Below are positions 9,837 to 20,689 of a stretch of DNA of 64,000 bases, piece by piece; position 1 is the first letter of the stretch; every line of letters begins with the position of its first letter. A program made the position numbers and the translations under genes. The notes beneath the pieces were generated by a model. That model saw nothing but the letters and a program-made list of their open reading frames with translations. It ran no database searches and was not told the DNA's origin. This DNA is from Gracilaria domingensis (Eukaryota > Rhodophyta > Florideophyceae > Gracilariales > Gracilariaceae): assembly GCA_022539475.1 (NCBI GenBank), contig VCMS01000281.1, positions 1-64,000 on the forward strand, given 5' to 3'.

Positions 9837-11297
9837 TTAAGACCGCGGGTCAAGTACAAGAACCCAGTAAACTGGATACTGCAGCACACTTAAGAACAGA
9901 AGGAAAAGATTACGTCTAGCAAGATCTTGAGCTTGATGCGAATCCATGTCTCTCGATAGAATGATTCTCCTGTGTGATCTCATGAGGAAGATACCCATTG
10001 CTGTTGCCGAATAAAGTAGTACTGGATAGTACAATCTACGTACAAGGATCCCCGTTAACATTGTGAGCACAACACCGACAAACTTGTATCCCCTGTACGC
10101 AATAACATCCAGCCACGGCGTTGGGCGAGCATTTATAAGATACAAACCGAGCTTGATGATAAGGACTTCTAAGGTAAGCACACCAAGTCCCCTTGAAAAG
10201 TAGCGAGCCAGTATCTCTGCTTTGAACTTTTCTTGCATACCGAAAACAAAGCCGACCAAAAGAACGTATGTAAGAAAGGACATGACAGGTATGTACAGGT
10301 CTGGAGCATTGACATCATCGCGAGGAGGGAGATATGATGTAGCACCGTCGCTACCGGAAACTTCGAACTGCGCCGCATCCATTCCCCTCTGCCTCCCCCA
10401 AGTGCGATTCCTAAACGGAGCAAGCAAAAGTGCCAGCTTCTTCAACACGTACATGTGGTTGACGGCAAAATAATACTTAGGCATCTTCATGAAACTATTT
10501 ACCCGTTCTTGGCCCTGCCCGAACAATTGATTTCCGTACCCCATTGCACCGGGGGCCAAGGTTTGAAAAAGCTGAGCACCGACGTTGGCTGCTGGAGCTC
10601 CTCCGGAAGCCATTTGCTGCATGCCTGCAAACACAAAAGCCATACCATTCTGCAAGGCCTGTGCCTGGGACGGCTGCTGCTGACTGATCTGCGGGTGCTG
10701 AAATTGAGGGGGTTGCACTGGGGGCGGTGCGCGTTGTGTGTGCTGTTCTGTTACGCTCAACGGTCGAAGATTGTTTTGTTGTGGAGGTTCGTAGTACGGA
10801 GGCTGAAGTGAAGTAGGGTGCGGCGCAGAAGTTAGAGGTACGAAACTTGAGGAAGTGTTGGTGCTGGGAATCGGAGGGCGTGCAATTGATTGATTGGGAC
10901 TTGAGTGGTAGGCTTGTTGAGGGTTGTAGGGGTATGAGTTAGAGACAGTATCTGAAGCAGATGGGTACTGATGGGGAGCATAGAAGTGCACATCAGAGGT
11001 AGCATGTGGTCGCGAAATTCCATTCGCAGCATTCGGTACAGGTTGGATAGGGCCATTTGAGTACGAAGATGTAGTGGAAGGCGCACTTCGTTGCGGCGCG
11101 TACGAAGGAATGGGCTGAGGCTGGGGCGCCTTTCCCAACGGAACGAAATTTGAATGCTCTGCGCGCGGCGGCGTTTGCTGCGCGTCTTGATAAGTATTCG
11201 GGCGATAGTTTGGCGGATTGGATGGGGCGTAGAATGAAGAAGCGTCGCGCTTTCGACGTTGACCGCTGTGATCGTGGGAGCTGGTGTTGTTGTACAT
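9837..11297 (-). CDS. YIF1: YIF1 family protein (Yip1-interacting factor, ER-Golgi transport)
   Basis: The 486-aa product has a Yif1 core in its C-terminal half: KMPKYYFAVNHMYVLKK, an 'APFRNRTWGR' strand, then 'PRDDVNAPDLYIPVMSFLTY' leading into four or five hydrophobic segments. Yif1 pairs with Yip1 in ER and Golgi membranes and takes part in COPII vesicle traffic and Rab recruitment. The N-terminal 250 residues are Pro/Gln/Ser/Tyr-rich and disordered, longer than in the animal protein. I chose ATG at 11297 (MYNNTSSHDHS). The frame is open further upstream to 11597, but that part is Cys/Arg-rich and looks like 5' leader. It is divergent from the eIF2B epsilon gene across about 730 bp. Confidence 0.85.
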   Translation of the reverse strand: MYNNTSSHDHSGQRRKRDASSFYAPSNPPNYRPNTYQDAQQTPPRAEHSNFVPLGKAPQPQPIPSYAPQRSAPSTTSSYSNGPIQPVPNAANGISRPHATSDVHFYAPHQYPSASDTVSNSYPYNPQQAYHSSPNQSIARPPIPSTNTSSSFVPLTSAPHPTSLQPPYYEPPQQNNLRPLSVTEQHTQRAPPPVQPPQFQHPQISQQQPSQAQALQNGMAFVFAGMQQMASGGAPAANVGAQLFQTLAPGAMGYGNQLFGQGQERVNSFMKMPKYYFAVNHMYVLKKLALLLAPFRNRTWGRQRGMDAAQFEVSGSDGATSYLPPRDDVNAPDLYIPVMSFLTYVLLVGFVFGMQEKFKAEILARYFSRGLGVLTLEVLIIKLGLYLINARPTPWLDVIAYRGYKFVGVVLTMLTGILVRRLYYPVLLYSATAMGIFLMRSHRRIILSRDMDSHQAQDLARRNLFLLFLSVLQYPVYWVLVLDPRS

Positions 11298-12024
11298 GAT
11301 GACGCGATCTAGGACACCGACGAGGCGGAGCACCGCCGACAGAGAGCGCGGCGCAAAACTCGACGGGACCCGCAACCGGCGGGATTGGCGTACTCGGCTT
11401 TCACGGTGAGCGCCACACAGCAACCGTCGTTGATTGCCAGCTGACGGCGACCACAGCTGTGCTTGCTGGACGCGTAGTACAGCGGCGCTCGGCAGTGAGC
11501 GAGCAGCACGCCTCTCGCTTTTTGGAAACAGCGCACATGCGCCAGCCAGCTGTATCCCGTCCGCAGTAGCCGTTTGCCCCTGCGCTTTGAGCGGCACGGC
11601 GAATCACTGCACGCGACAGTTTGGCCGTCGTCAGTGTGACGGCAGCTTGTGCCTTCCTTGTACACCTTGACCCTTATTTGTGCTGCAGATACAGAGTAGC
11701 TCGCTCTCGAGAGAGGTGCCGTGCTAAACTTGGAACCGCTTGACGCACCGGCTCCTTGCTCCTGATCTTGATTGTGCCAGGCGTGCGTTCAAGTCGTTGT
11801 GTGTGCGCTTTCGCGTCGAACGCCGCTTGTCGTTGGCGAGGATGGCATGAGGCTATGTGCTTTTCCATTCATCTTGGTCGCCGTTTTGAGCATTGTTAGT
11901 TTGCGCCGCTGAGCTGAGATCGTTCAGTTCGTCTTTTCTTTTGACGCTTCTTTTTTGGTTTGCACTCATTTGGAGTGCATTCCGCGTTTTTGGCTCTTAT
12001 CAATTGCTCTCGTAACACCTCGAC
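11298..12024. promoter_or_regulatory. Divergent promoter region, YIF1 / EIF2B5
   Basis: 727 bases between two head-to-head housekeeping genes, so it must hold both promoters and leaders. The part next to EIF2B5 is pyrimidine-rich (11930-12010). No clear TATA box was picked out. Confidence 0.4.
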
Positions 12025-14331
12025 ATGACGTCTGCAAACCACAACTCTGATGAGCCGTTGAAGGCCATTATCTTCGCTGACTCCTGCAATGCCAATGCCG
12101 TACCCAACCTCGCCTCAGGTAAGAAGTTGCTCAACACATCAATTCTCACCTGGCAGCTTGCCGTACTCGCGCGATCCGGCGTCAAAGAGGCTGTCATCCT
12201 ATCCTCAAAGCCCTTGTCTCATCATTACTCCGATCCGTTGCATCGGCTCCATGTCAATACCCTGTCGTCTTCCTCATGGAATGGAGAGGGTGATGCGTTG
12301 AGAGATCTTGACCGTCGCGACGATCTTCGTCCCACTGATGACTTTGTTTTGGTTACTGCTGGATCTGTTTTCAATCTCGATGTATCCAAGCTGGTTGATC
12401 AGCATAAGAAGCGACGCATTGAAGATCGTAATTGGCTTCTCACAACTGTGCTTCGTCGCGGCGCTGGAACTGCGTGGAAGGGACTGATTGCTGTTGTTGA
12501 GCGGCGAACTGGCACTTTAATCAAGTACACCTCCAATCATCGAACCGCCATATCCATCGATGTTCTCGAACACAACACTGGGCTACAAGACGGAGCCCAA
12601 CTCGACTTCGTGTCAAACGTGCTAGACTGCGGCCTTGACGTATGTTCACCAGAGCTGTTACTAGAGTTTAGGGAAAACTTTTACTATGATCAAGTGCGGT
12701 CGTACATCAAAGAGAAGCTGGAGGGTGGTGAAGCAGAAGTGTTTGGGAACCGTATGTATGCACATTTCGTCGACTCCGCGAAGCGAGAATATGCGTCGCG
12801 TATTACTTCGCTGGCGTCTTTGGCGCAGGCAACGCTAGATGTGCTTAATGGCTGGATGTATCCGTATGAAGAGCATGTTTTCAATGAACACGCTAAGATC
12901 GGCCAGGCTCACCAACTACAGACAGCATACGTGGTGGAGAATTGCGCTGTGGGAGACAATGTGACTATTGACATGGGCACTCACATCGTTAATAGCGTTA
13001 TCGGTAACAACGTCAAGATTGGCAACGACGTCACTATTGTACGCAGTATCGTAATGGACGGTACTGAGATTGCTGACCGCTCGTATGTCCGACGAAGTAT
13101 TCTAGAGAAGGAATGCAAGGTCCTTGTGGACTCCATCATTCCTGACAATTGCTATTTTAAGAGCGGGTTGCGTGTTGGTCCGGCATGCAGTACGATACAA
13201 AGTTATTCTTTCTTTGCGCATGATGAGGATCAAACAACAAGACAAGACACTGATGAGGAAGGACACGAAGAAGAGGGAGACGGGGAAGAAGAGCACAACG
13301 AAGACGAAAACATGGAAGAAGGCGAGGGCGTGGTACACGGAGGCGAAGAAGAAGCGCACGAAGATGATGAAGAAGAGGATGCGGATTCTGGCGGCGATGA
13401 TTTTGGCGAAGGAGATGATGAAGCAGATCCTGACAATGAGAAAGTAGACGATGTCATGGATCGTGAAGCCGACGTACATGAGGGTTTGGATGATGAACTC
13501 AAACATATGGTTGACTTAAGCCACGAATGGAGCGAAGGAGATGTGAGTAATGTCTGTGACGGACGTCTGGTTGAGTATTCCTACGCTGTTGCTCTGGATC
13601 CATTCTTCATCGAGTATCCGATAACTCCCAGTTACGAAAGCGATGAACGAGACGAACTGGAAGAGGACGATGATGAAGAAGACGAGTACGTAGATGCCGC
13701 CGACAGAGTCCTAGAACCGGATGAGGAAGGGGCAAATGGTGATATTGATGAAATTGTGGGTGGTTTGCATACCGTTAGTCTTGAAGAGGAGACCAATGTC
13801 AGGAACGACGACAACAGAATGGACGAATTTGTCAGGGAGGCGTTTGAAACCATAAGTCGTACCTTTGAGGAAGGTATCGATGTGGAGAATACAGCGCTAG
13901 AGATAAACTCGTTAAAGCTTGCGTATCACAGTTCTTTTGCAGAGACCCTGGCCGCGATTGCCATTGGCGTTGCTCAAGCAGTGGAGATGTCGGGGGAAAG
14001 TCCGGCGGGTCTTTATGGACGTGTCGTTAATGGCCTTGATAGGTTCAAATCCTTGATTGAATCGTTCACTTCCGAAGACCCAGAACACAATACGCAAACT
14101 GCGACGCATATGGCACGAGTATTGGGAGCAAATGGAACTTTGTTGATGTATATGTTCAAGGCCATGTTTGATAAGGACTTGCTTGAGGATGCTGGCATTC
14201 TCAACTGGGCTGCCAGAGAACGACGCGAATTTGAAGCAGGACACAAAGATGGCTCGCTTCTCCGGACTATGGCTGATTTTCTGGAATGGTTAGAAAAGTC
14301 TGATGATGAAGACGAGGATGATGAAGAGTAG
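12025..14331 (+). CDS. EIF2B5: Translation initiation factor eIF2B subunit epsilon
   Basis: A 768-aa protein, the catalytic subunit of the eIF2B complex that exchanges GDP for GTP on eIF2 in the cytosol. Residues 1-240 form the nucleotidyltransferase-like domain (KAIIFADS, then ILTWQLAVLARSGVKEAVI). Residues about 300-370 are left-handed beta-helix hexapeptide repeats (IVNSVIGNNVKIGNDVTIVRSIV). The C-terminus (about 590-768) is the W2/HEAT exchange domain, ending in the acidic tail typical of the subunit (FLEWLEKSDDEDEDDEE). Between helix and W2 domain, about residues 394-490, is a very acidic Glu/Asp/His-rich insertion, longer than in animal or yeast proteins. Start ATG at 12025. Single exon. 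Confidence 0.93.
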   Translation: MTSANHNSDEPLKAIIFADSCNANAVPNLASGKKLLNTSILTWQLAVLARSGVKEAVILSSKPLSHHYSDPLHRLHVNTLSSSSWNGEGDALRDLDRRDDLRPTDDFVLVTAGSVFNLDVSKLVDQHKKRRIEDRNWLLTTVLRRGAGTAWKGLIAVVERRTGTLIKYTSNHRTAISIDVLEHNTGLQDGAQLDFVSNVLDCGLDVCSPELLLEFRENFYYDQVRSYIKEKLEGGEAEVFGNRMYAHFVDSAKREYASRITSLASLAQATLDVLNGWMYPYEEHVFNEHAKIGQAHQLQTAYVVENCAVGDNVTIDMGTHIVNSVIGNNVKIGNDVTIVRSIVMDGTEIADRSYVRRSILEKECKVLVDSIIPDNCYFKSGLRVGPACSTIQSYSFFAHDEDQTTRQDTDEEGHEEEGDGEEEHNEDENMEEGEGVVHGGEEEAHEDDEEEDADSGGDDFGEGDDEADPDNEKVDDVMDREADVHEGLDDELKHMVDLSHEWSEGDVSNVCDGRLVEYSYAVALDPFFIEYPITPSYESDERDELEEDDDEEDEYVDAADRVLEPDEEGANGDIDEIVGGLHTVSLEEETNVRNDDNRMDEFVREAFETISRTFEEGIDVENTALEINSLKLAYHSSFAETLAAIAIGVAQAVEMSGESPAGLYGRVVNGLDRFKSLIESFTSEDPEHNTQTATHMARVLGANGTLLMYMFKAMFDKDLLEDAGILNWAARERREFEAGHKDGSLLRTMADFLEWLEKSDDEDEDDEE

Positions 14332-16033
14332 AGGAACATCGGTTCTGCTGAAGATCTTCTCCTCGGAGCACAACCTGTGACCATAAGATAATGGCTTTGC
14401 TTCTGCAATCGTTCTATTGCATACCTTTCCGTTGGCTCACATGGAACTTAATCGTTACTAACTCGTTCTTAGATCCACAAAAGAAGCTGGGGACTGACAG
14501 TATCATGAGCTCGAGCATTTGTGGTTCTTTGCAGGGGATACTTCGATCCTGGGATTCGCTTCGGGGATCATCTATACACACCGTCGCGTACTGTATCTTA
14601 GGCACGCGATGTATCTTCACCGTTTTTTTCATATCGGAGTACGATTTTGAATGCCATCCTACATCGCAAGTAGAAAGGGCGGAAGTCTCACTCGCCCAAC
14701 TATGCTTGGGGAGAGTGCCAAGCATGAGCATGGTGCAGCTGCGTCGATTTTGTTAACGATCAGAAGGCCAAGTGCAATTTCGGGCGGCTCAAGCGAGAAC
14801 GTCGAGTAATCCATCATAGATTGATGATATCAATGACTGGGTTTCCATTTTTCGTTTTCGATATCTAACCGTAGTCTTCAGCTGTAACGAAAGGACCCTC
14901 TTTTTCAATTTCTATCATTAGAAACCACACCGACACCGCGCTTGATATCGATGCTCCTCTATTGATACGTAACCATTCTTTGACATAACTTTCTGTAACG
15001 ACGAGCATCTTGGGACTGTACAAAAACATAAACTTTTCGTCAGTTCCTTGGTGAGCGCATGTATCTTCGAAGTAGTTTTCTTTCCAGCGCCGGTCCCCAG
15101 CTACTTGAAATGTAGGCGAAGCTCTTCTAACAAACCGGAGCTGAAGCGAGACCTGAGATAGAAGGGCCCAAGCGAGGCCGTGTAGGAGGAAATTTGCATT
15201 GGAGAATCAGGCTTTGGAGCACAGTTCTGCTGCTTTATTCAAATTCCGAACAAACTGGGGGTGCCTCTGCTGGTGTATTGAGTTGTTTTCGTTGCTCTCG
15301 GACATGTACTCTCGCCAAGGGGCATGTCAACGTTGTGTTCGACGAAAGTCAATCCCCGAAGAGTCCTTGGTTCGATTAGATTCTAACAAATCAATGCGAT
15401 TGTAGTCCATACCCGGGGGGCGCTCCTTCTCGGAAAAATGATGGAATTAGGTTGAAATCGACTCCAGAGCATAGGGAGGAAACTTTCCTCAGGAAAGAGC
15501 GCTATCATCATGATGTACGACAGTACAGTAGTGCGCGAGTTCCCGGGGTTGTTCGACTCGGTCCTCGATTGAAAAACAGCTCGTCTTTATGAAGACAAAA
15601 CATTGGGTCAGACCATGGTTCGACTACTGACGTCTTTACTATTCGTCCGTCATACATCAGACACCCAATTCATGATGAAGATAACTTGGAACAAGATTTC
15701 CCCGTACAGGAAGTCTTTGGGCACGAAAATATTTTCTTCGAGCAATGATACACCGCAGTACAGAAAGAAACCATGACAAATCAAATATGAAGGCGTAGCA
15801 ATCTTGGTGCTCAACAGAGTTGAAATGAAAGATAAAAAGTCCGTCTTCTCATCAAATTCGTACACATGTCGAGGGCAGAACGTGCATGCACGGCTCAGAT
15901 ATGAAACCCATGGGACTTGATTTCGTACAAACACCGTTGCGATTACCGCATAACCTGGCGAAGTATCTTCGATACCCTTGCAAAGCGTTCGCAGTTCGGA
16001 CCTGACTGCAAGCGAAGTACTCAACTTTGCCTT
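14332..16033. other. Intergenic, no gene recognised
   Basis: 1.7 kb between convergent EIF2B5 and PNPase. Open frames of 60-125 codons occur on both strands (for example 14391-14756 and 15650-16024), but none shows a domain, a compositional bias or a plausible splice pattern. It must contain the two 3' UTRs. Confidence 0.4.
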
Positions 16034-18268
16034 TCAGAATTTGCCTTGTTGAGAATCGCCGGACGCTGCAAAGGCTGCAAGGACATCATCTATTCCATCC
16101 TCCAACCGAGTAGCGCGTTCAGGCCGTTTTGTCAATCCAAATCGAAGAATTCTTCGCACCTGATCTGCTTCGAGAACGACCACTTCTATCCTATCGCCTT
16201 TTGACACAACTCTTCTCGCATCCGGAAAGCGTTCCTCTCCATTGACTGGACTCACCATCATTTTTGAAACATGCAGAACCCCTTGAAAACCACTATCTGT
16301 TTGGACCACGGCGTAAGACTGTCTAACTTCTATCACTTTGGCGTCAATCTTTACACCAAGCTCCAACTCCCCAGCAGCTTCAGACACTAGTTTACAAGCT
16401 CGTTGCGCAGCTTCCTCGTTCGGAGCCTCCACAGAGACGACTTGTTTCCGCGGGTCGTACCAAAGCTTAGAGTCTGTTTCTTCTTCTATATCTCTCAAAA
16501 TTGCTGCCCGGTCCCTGAGCAATGTTCGCACGCCGTTTCCCTCTACAGGTACTTCCGCGACTCGTGGTGCATGCTTGGGCATACTCTGCGCTTGCTGACC
16601 CTGCATATGATCCAAAATGTGTTCATGTGCCTCTCTTGCTTGAGATAGTGCTTCCCTCAAAGTACGCTGAGAAAGACCCTCTGGGCGCTTGGTGTCCAGT
16701 TGACAGGTAGTGACACCATCCCTGGTGCCCGTGACCTTCATATCCATCTCACCATAGTGGTCCTCCACGCCTAGAATGTCCGTAAGAATAATTTCCTCGT
16801 CGCCATGCGTTACCAACCCCATAGCCACCCCAGCCACATCTTGCGTAATAGGAGCTCCCGCATCGCGCAGTGCCATGGAACCAGCACAGACTGCAGCCAT
16901 AGAACTACTCCCATCAGAGGCTAACACTTCTGCGGATACTCGAAGGGCATACGGACAAGGTTCTAGGACAGGAGCAATTGCATCCTCTGCAAGCGCCCCA
17001 TGGCCGATTTCTCTCCTACTCGAAAAAGAAGACCGACCGCCAGGCTCCCCGGTAGCATATGATGGAAAGCTGTAGTGAACGAAAAAGGGCCTTTCGTCCG
17101 CTCCATCAATATATTCTTCAACCTTTGCCGCTCGAGCGAGAAGCCCTATAGTTGCATGAGCGAGCACTTGCGTATCGCCTCGTTCAAATAAAGCAGAACC
17201 ATGCACATCGCCCGATAATACAGCAGCTTCCGCCCTCAGAGGACGTACTTGAGAGGGCATTCGTCCATCAACGCGAAACCGGTCATTGAAAATCTTGGAC
17301 CTAAATGCTTCACGTGCGGCCGTATCTATGATATGAGAAACGTGAGTGGGGCTATATTTCTCGTACTGATTGAGTATTTGCTGTTGGGCAGTTGTCAATG
17401 TATGTGCTCGGTGCGCTTTTCCGGGATGATCCCTGCACTGAACGAAGGCTTTGTTATATACCTCGATTGCGTGTCGATGGATTTCATCCATGACTACTTC
17501 GTCTGGGATTGGTAAAGATTTCGATTGCTGTTGCTGCTGTGGGTGTTGTCTTGGGAAAGAAGATAATCCCTCCCGCTCCCGTAGTTCTGACAACATTTGA
17601 TGATAATCCTTCTGCAGCTGAACCAGTGGAACAGCAGCTTCTATGGCCTCTCCTACAGCATCGCTCACAAGAGAATCTTTTGCAATAGCTGCCTGGATCG
17701 AAAGGCAGAGAACACTTTGTCTTTCATTAATGGCAACAAACGTAGAAAGCTGCGCTCTTGATGCGACAGGCTCAGCTGCGAACGGAACGAAGCGACCATC
17801 CACATACGAAACGCGTGCGGCTGCAATGGGTCCACTCCAGCTTTGTAGGCCTGCGGTGGCAGCAGACGCAGCATTGACAGCAAGCGCGTCCAAGGGCGGA
17901 TCTGAAGCGCGCCGGGTTCCAAAAACGTTTACGCAGACATGTGCACCAGGCGTTGCAGGGCGTAATGAGCGATCAATTAATCGAGCTGTGATCGTTTCTC
18001 GAAGGGCTGGTTGTTGCTCCTTGCGGCTCCATGTGAGGGGAATCACTCCAACAGCTGCAGCTTTTGAGCGGAAGTCAATGGTGAGGTAGGAGTCCGGGGT
18101 AGCGGTGGCGAGTATAGTAGCGTCGGCGCAGCGGAGGACTGTTGATGAGGGAGCCAGGCGTGCCAAACGGTTCGTGGACAGAGAGAGGTTGGACGTAAGT
18201 GGCGAGTGGGGGGATGAGAGCTGCACCGATACGCCTGCGGCACGAGCTGCAGTGGTGCGACCCCACAT
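16034..18268 (-). CDS. PNPT1: Polyribonucleotide nucleotidyltransferase (PNPase), organellar
   Basis: 744-aa phosphorolytic 3'-5' exoribonuclease. Two RNase PH-like domains are present. The first starts at once (STNRLARLAPSSTVLRCADATILATAT). The second has GDTQVLAHATIG, the phosphate-binding SSSMAAVCAGSMALRDAG and the catalytic segment VEDHYGEMDMKVTGT. The two aspartates matching the bacterial catalytic pair are kept, while the Asp two residues before the second has become Glu. A degenerate KH domain (about 585-650) and an S1 domain (IDAKVIEVRQSYAVVQTD) follow. A polyGln stretch interrupts the helical linker near residue 245. Only about 20 residues precede the first domain at ATG 18268, so an organelle presequence may be very short or start in an upstream exon. 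It acts in mitochondrial or plastid RNA turnover. Confidence 0.92.
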   Translation of the reverse strand: MWGRTTAARAAGVSVQLSSPHSPLTSNLSLSTNRLARLAPSSTVLRCADATILATATPDSYLTIDFRSKAAAVGVIPLTWSRKEQQPALRETITARLIDRSLRPATPGAHVCVNVFGTRRASDPPLDALAVNAASAATAGLQSWSGPIAAARVSYVDGRFVPFAAEPVASRAQLSTFVAINERQSVLCLSIQAAIAKDSLVSDAVGEAIEAAVPLVQLQKDYHQMLSELREREGLSSFPRQHPQQQQQSKSLPIPDEVVMDEIHRHAIEVYNKAFVQCRDHPGKAHRAHTLTTAQQQILNQYEKYSPTHVSHIIDTAAREAFRSKIFNDRFRVDGRMPSQVRPLRAEAAVLSGDVHGSALFERGDTQVLAHATIGLLARAAKVEEYIDGADERPFFVHYSFPSYATGEPGGRSSFSSRREIGHGALAEDAIAPVLEPCPYALRVSAEVLASDGSSSMAAVCAGSMALRDAGAPITQDVAGVAMGLVTHGDEEIILTDILGVEDHYGEMDMKVTGTRDGVTTCQLDTKRPEGLSQRTLREALSQAREAHEHILDHMQGQQAQSMPKHAPRVAEVPVEGNGVRTLLRDRAAILRDIEEETDSKLWYDPRKQVVSVEAPNEEAAQRACKLVSEAAGELELGVKIDAKVIEVRQSYAVVQTDSGFQGVLHVSKMMVSPVNGEERFPDARRVVSKGDRIEVVVLEADQVRRILRFGLTKRPERATRLEDGIDDVLAAFAASGDSQQGKF

Positions 18269-18575
18269 GAAGATGATCGCGAGCTTGCAGGAGTTGCTAA
18301 TTGATTCATAATGGGCTGACGAACGTCATTGTGCTGGCGCAGTTTTTGCCCAGCTGGCGCAGCAGTGTGCACGGTGGCAGTGCCACTGCGCAGTACTGTA
18401 GTTCCGTATCCCCATGCACGCTGCGTGAGCAAATAATCCATTATTATTCTTTCCTTCTGGCCAAGACCGTTCTTCTGCTGGTCTGCACTATTGTTGACTT
18501 TGCGCTACACCTCCCCAGAGTGGTCGAGTGCTGTCTTCCTCCAAATCTGAGTTCTTAAAACCACCGAACACCTCA

Positions 18576-19223
18576 ATGAAGTCAGCGAAAGAATGGCCAG
18601 TGTGGCTGTACGTTCCAAACCTCATCGGCTACATTCGCATTATCTTGTCCATAATTGCCTTTGCCAACTACCTTAAACCACGCGTGTTTTTCACATATTA
18701 CTTCACCGGTTTTGTCCTGGATGCTGCTGATGGACTTGCCGCTCGCAAACTAGATCAACAGTCCGACTTTGGAGCACAGTTGGATATGCTCACGGATCGT
18801 TGTGCCACCGCTGCGCTACTCCTGGTGTTGTCAAAGCTATATCCAGCCCATGCGTACATCTGTTACTCCCTTATATTTCTTGATGGATACTCACATTGGA
18901 TGCAGATGGTGGCTGGTATGTGCGCTGGTACTGCGTCACACAAGCAAGCTAGTCGCGGATGGCTACTTCAGCTGTACTATTGGCGCCCTTGTTTGACGTT
19001 TGTTTGTTCGTTGAATGAGATGTGCTTCCTTATGCTGTACATGCGGGCGTTTTCGAAGGGGCCCGAATTGTTTGAAGCGCTTTCACTGTACGGGGCTATC
19101 CTGTGGTGCGCTGTTCCTGTTTGTATTGTCAAGCAGATCATTTCTTTGCGGCAGATTGCTTCCGCCCACGCAACAATAACTGATGCAATGGTCATGAAGG
19201 TCTGCAATGAATCTTTTGAATGA
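18576..19223 (+). CDS. PIS1: CDP-diacylglycerol-inositol 3-phosphatidyltransferase (PI synthase)
   Basis: 215-aa membrane enzyme joining CDP-diacylglycerol and myo-inositol to form phosphatidylinositol in the ER. The CDP-alcohol phosphotransferase signature D-x2-D-G-x2-A-R-x8-G-x3-D-x3-D is complete: DAADGLAARKLD, then FGAQLDMLTD. The early NLIGYIRI strand and the LFLDGYSHWMQM-like segment (here IFLDGYSHWMQM) are those of PI synthase rather than the choline or glycerol enzymes. Several hydrophobic helices surround the motif, and the length is normal. ATG at 18576 gives MKSAKEWPVWLYVPN; the frame is open further upstream without another ATG. It is divergent from PNPase across about 300 bp. Confidence 0.92.
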   Translation: MKSAKEWPVWLYVPNLIGYIRIILSIIAFANYLKPRVFFTYYFTGFVLDAADGLAARKLDQQSDFGAQLDMLTDRCATAALLLVLSKLYPAHAYICYSLIFLDGYSHWMQMVAGMCAGTASHKQASRGWLLQLYYWRPCLTFVCSLNEMCFLMLYMRAFSKGPELFEALSLYGAILWCAVPVCIVKQIISLRQIASAHATITDAMVMKVCNESFE

Positions 19224-20689
19224 TTCCTTGGCTTGAATTTTCGCCCTTCGTTGTATCTAGTTCCTAACTGAAAATCTTGTGCAACAGTGCCTACTCCCAT
19301 GAGAAATTATATGCATGGAAGCAATTGACCTAGCTAGTACGTTATGTGCGAAACTTCGAAACAGAAGAAAACGTACTCGTTTGGCACTTCAGCGTTATAA
19401 AATAACTGTAACAAACACAGTATTGCAGTGTATGGACGACAAGTCATCTTCTCATCTACAATCACAGCAGAAACCGGCTCGACGGTTGGCATGAAAGATT
19501 CTTTACTGAATGCGCCAAATGTCATTGAGCATGCACGAAGACTTTCGCATACCCGCGATTCGCAAGTCATCTACAGCACACTAAAAGCCCTCCTTTCGAC
19601 CATATCCGTGTGCGAGCTGATGTACGCCACGTGCAGTGTTAAACACAATGATACACATACCAACGCCAATCGCCAGATTTAAGATGCGATCCGCTCTAAC
19701 ATAATGCACAAAGTACATGACGACAGAATTTCACAAGTCAGTCACAAGCATGTTTGGTTGATTAAACACTAAAACGTGCTTTCCTGATCAGCATACTACC
19801 ACCTCGCACAGAAAACGGCAGTCGGGCGGCAACTTCCATATTTCAGTGAGTCTCGAGCTCGCAAACTTACCGACCAGCCTGAAAGGTGAATTTCCCCGTG
19901 CGCTTTGCGGCCTGGAACTTCTTGATCTGATCATGTACGGTGTTTGGACCGCTGAACATGCCCCCAGAACTTCCACCCGACTTCGCGGCCTCAGACATGT
20001 TGACAATTGAAAGAGAACAATGGATGTGCGCAGCAAAACAGTGGTTCGTCTAGAGGACTCCGGAATCGACGGTTTGTGCGCCTCCGCTTTTTCTCGGGGA
20101 TGTGACTTTCATGGCAAAAGACAAACTCTGGCCGTGCAGAAAACAGAGCATAAAGGAGCACACGTGTCCACGAAGTGTGAACGTGTGGTTCAAATCTGGA
20201 AATTTTCGCGTAGAGTTCATGCTATCTCCGAGCTTTCAGAAATTGAACTCCTCTCATAAAGGCCTCGTTCGTTCGTTCGTTCTTACCAGGGTGTCAGGCC
20301 CGGTCTTAACAAGAGTCATACCGTATCATACGGTCGCCATGATGGCGTATGACCCTACATGGCAATGCTGAGGTCTTCTCTCTCGCCTCCCCAGCAAATA
20401 GGAAGCTCGCCCGCTCTCGCTTGGTACCGTCGGTAGTTCGATGTTGCAGGGTAAGGCTTACTCCTATGACTTGCATGGTGGTTGCTGAATGCACCAGAAT
20501 CTGTAACACTTCTCCATCCTATTCACAAGCTACCAAAGGTACAAGTTAGCAGCCTGCTTCGATTCGCCGGAGAATGCAGATTCAGGAATTGATGCACACA
20601 GAATTGGGCGCGCAGAGCGCAAGAGCGGGCCTAGTTGTTTCGATGAAAACAAGGAAGTGGTACAGTGTGGTTTGGTCTCCCATAATTCT
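19224..20689. other. Intergenic, one possible tiny gene
   Basis: 1.5 kb between PI synthase and the 3' end of URB1. Apart from the short candidate at 19867-19998, open frames such as 19428-19682 have no recognisable feature. Two AAC/GTT-rich short repeats near 20265-20285 ('gttcgttcgttcg') form a small microsatellite. Confidence 0.35.
19867..19998 (-). CDS. Possible small protein, 43 aa
   Basis: A short frame with a strong start context (AACATGTC). It encodes an Ala/Gly/Ser start, then VHDQIKKFQAAKRTGKFTF. The last codons overlap a perfect donor sequence (CG|GTAAGT), so the frame may be spliced to a downstream exon near 19795; the intron would contain 'ctcactgaa' and a pyrimidine-rich end. 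Codon choice looks coding, but I do not recognise the product and length alone gives little support. Confidence 0.3.
   Translation of the reverse strand: MSEAAKSGGSSGGMFSGPNTVHDQIKKFQAAKRTGKFTFQAGR

Noticed and set aside
14391-14756. 121-codon plus-strand frame after EIF2B5
   Set aside because: No domain, no codon bias; probably 3' UTR and spacer.
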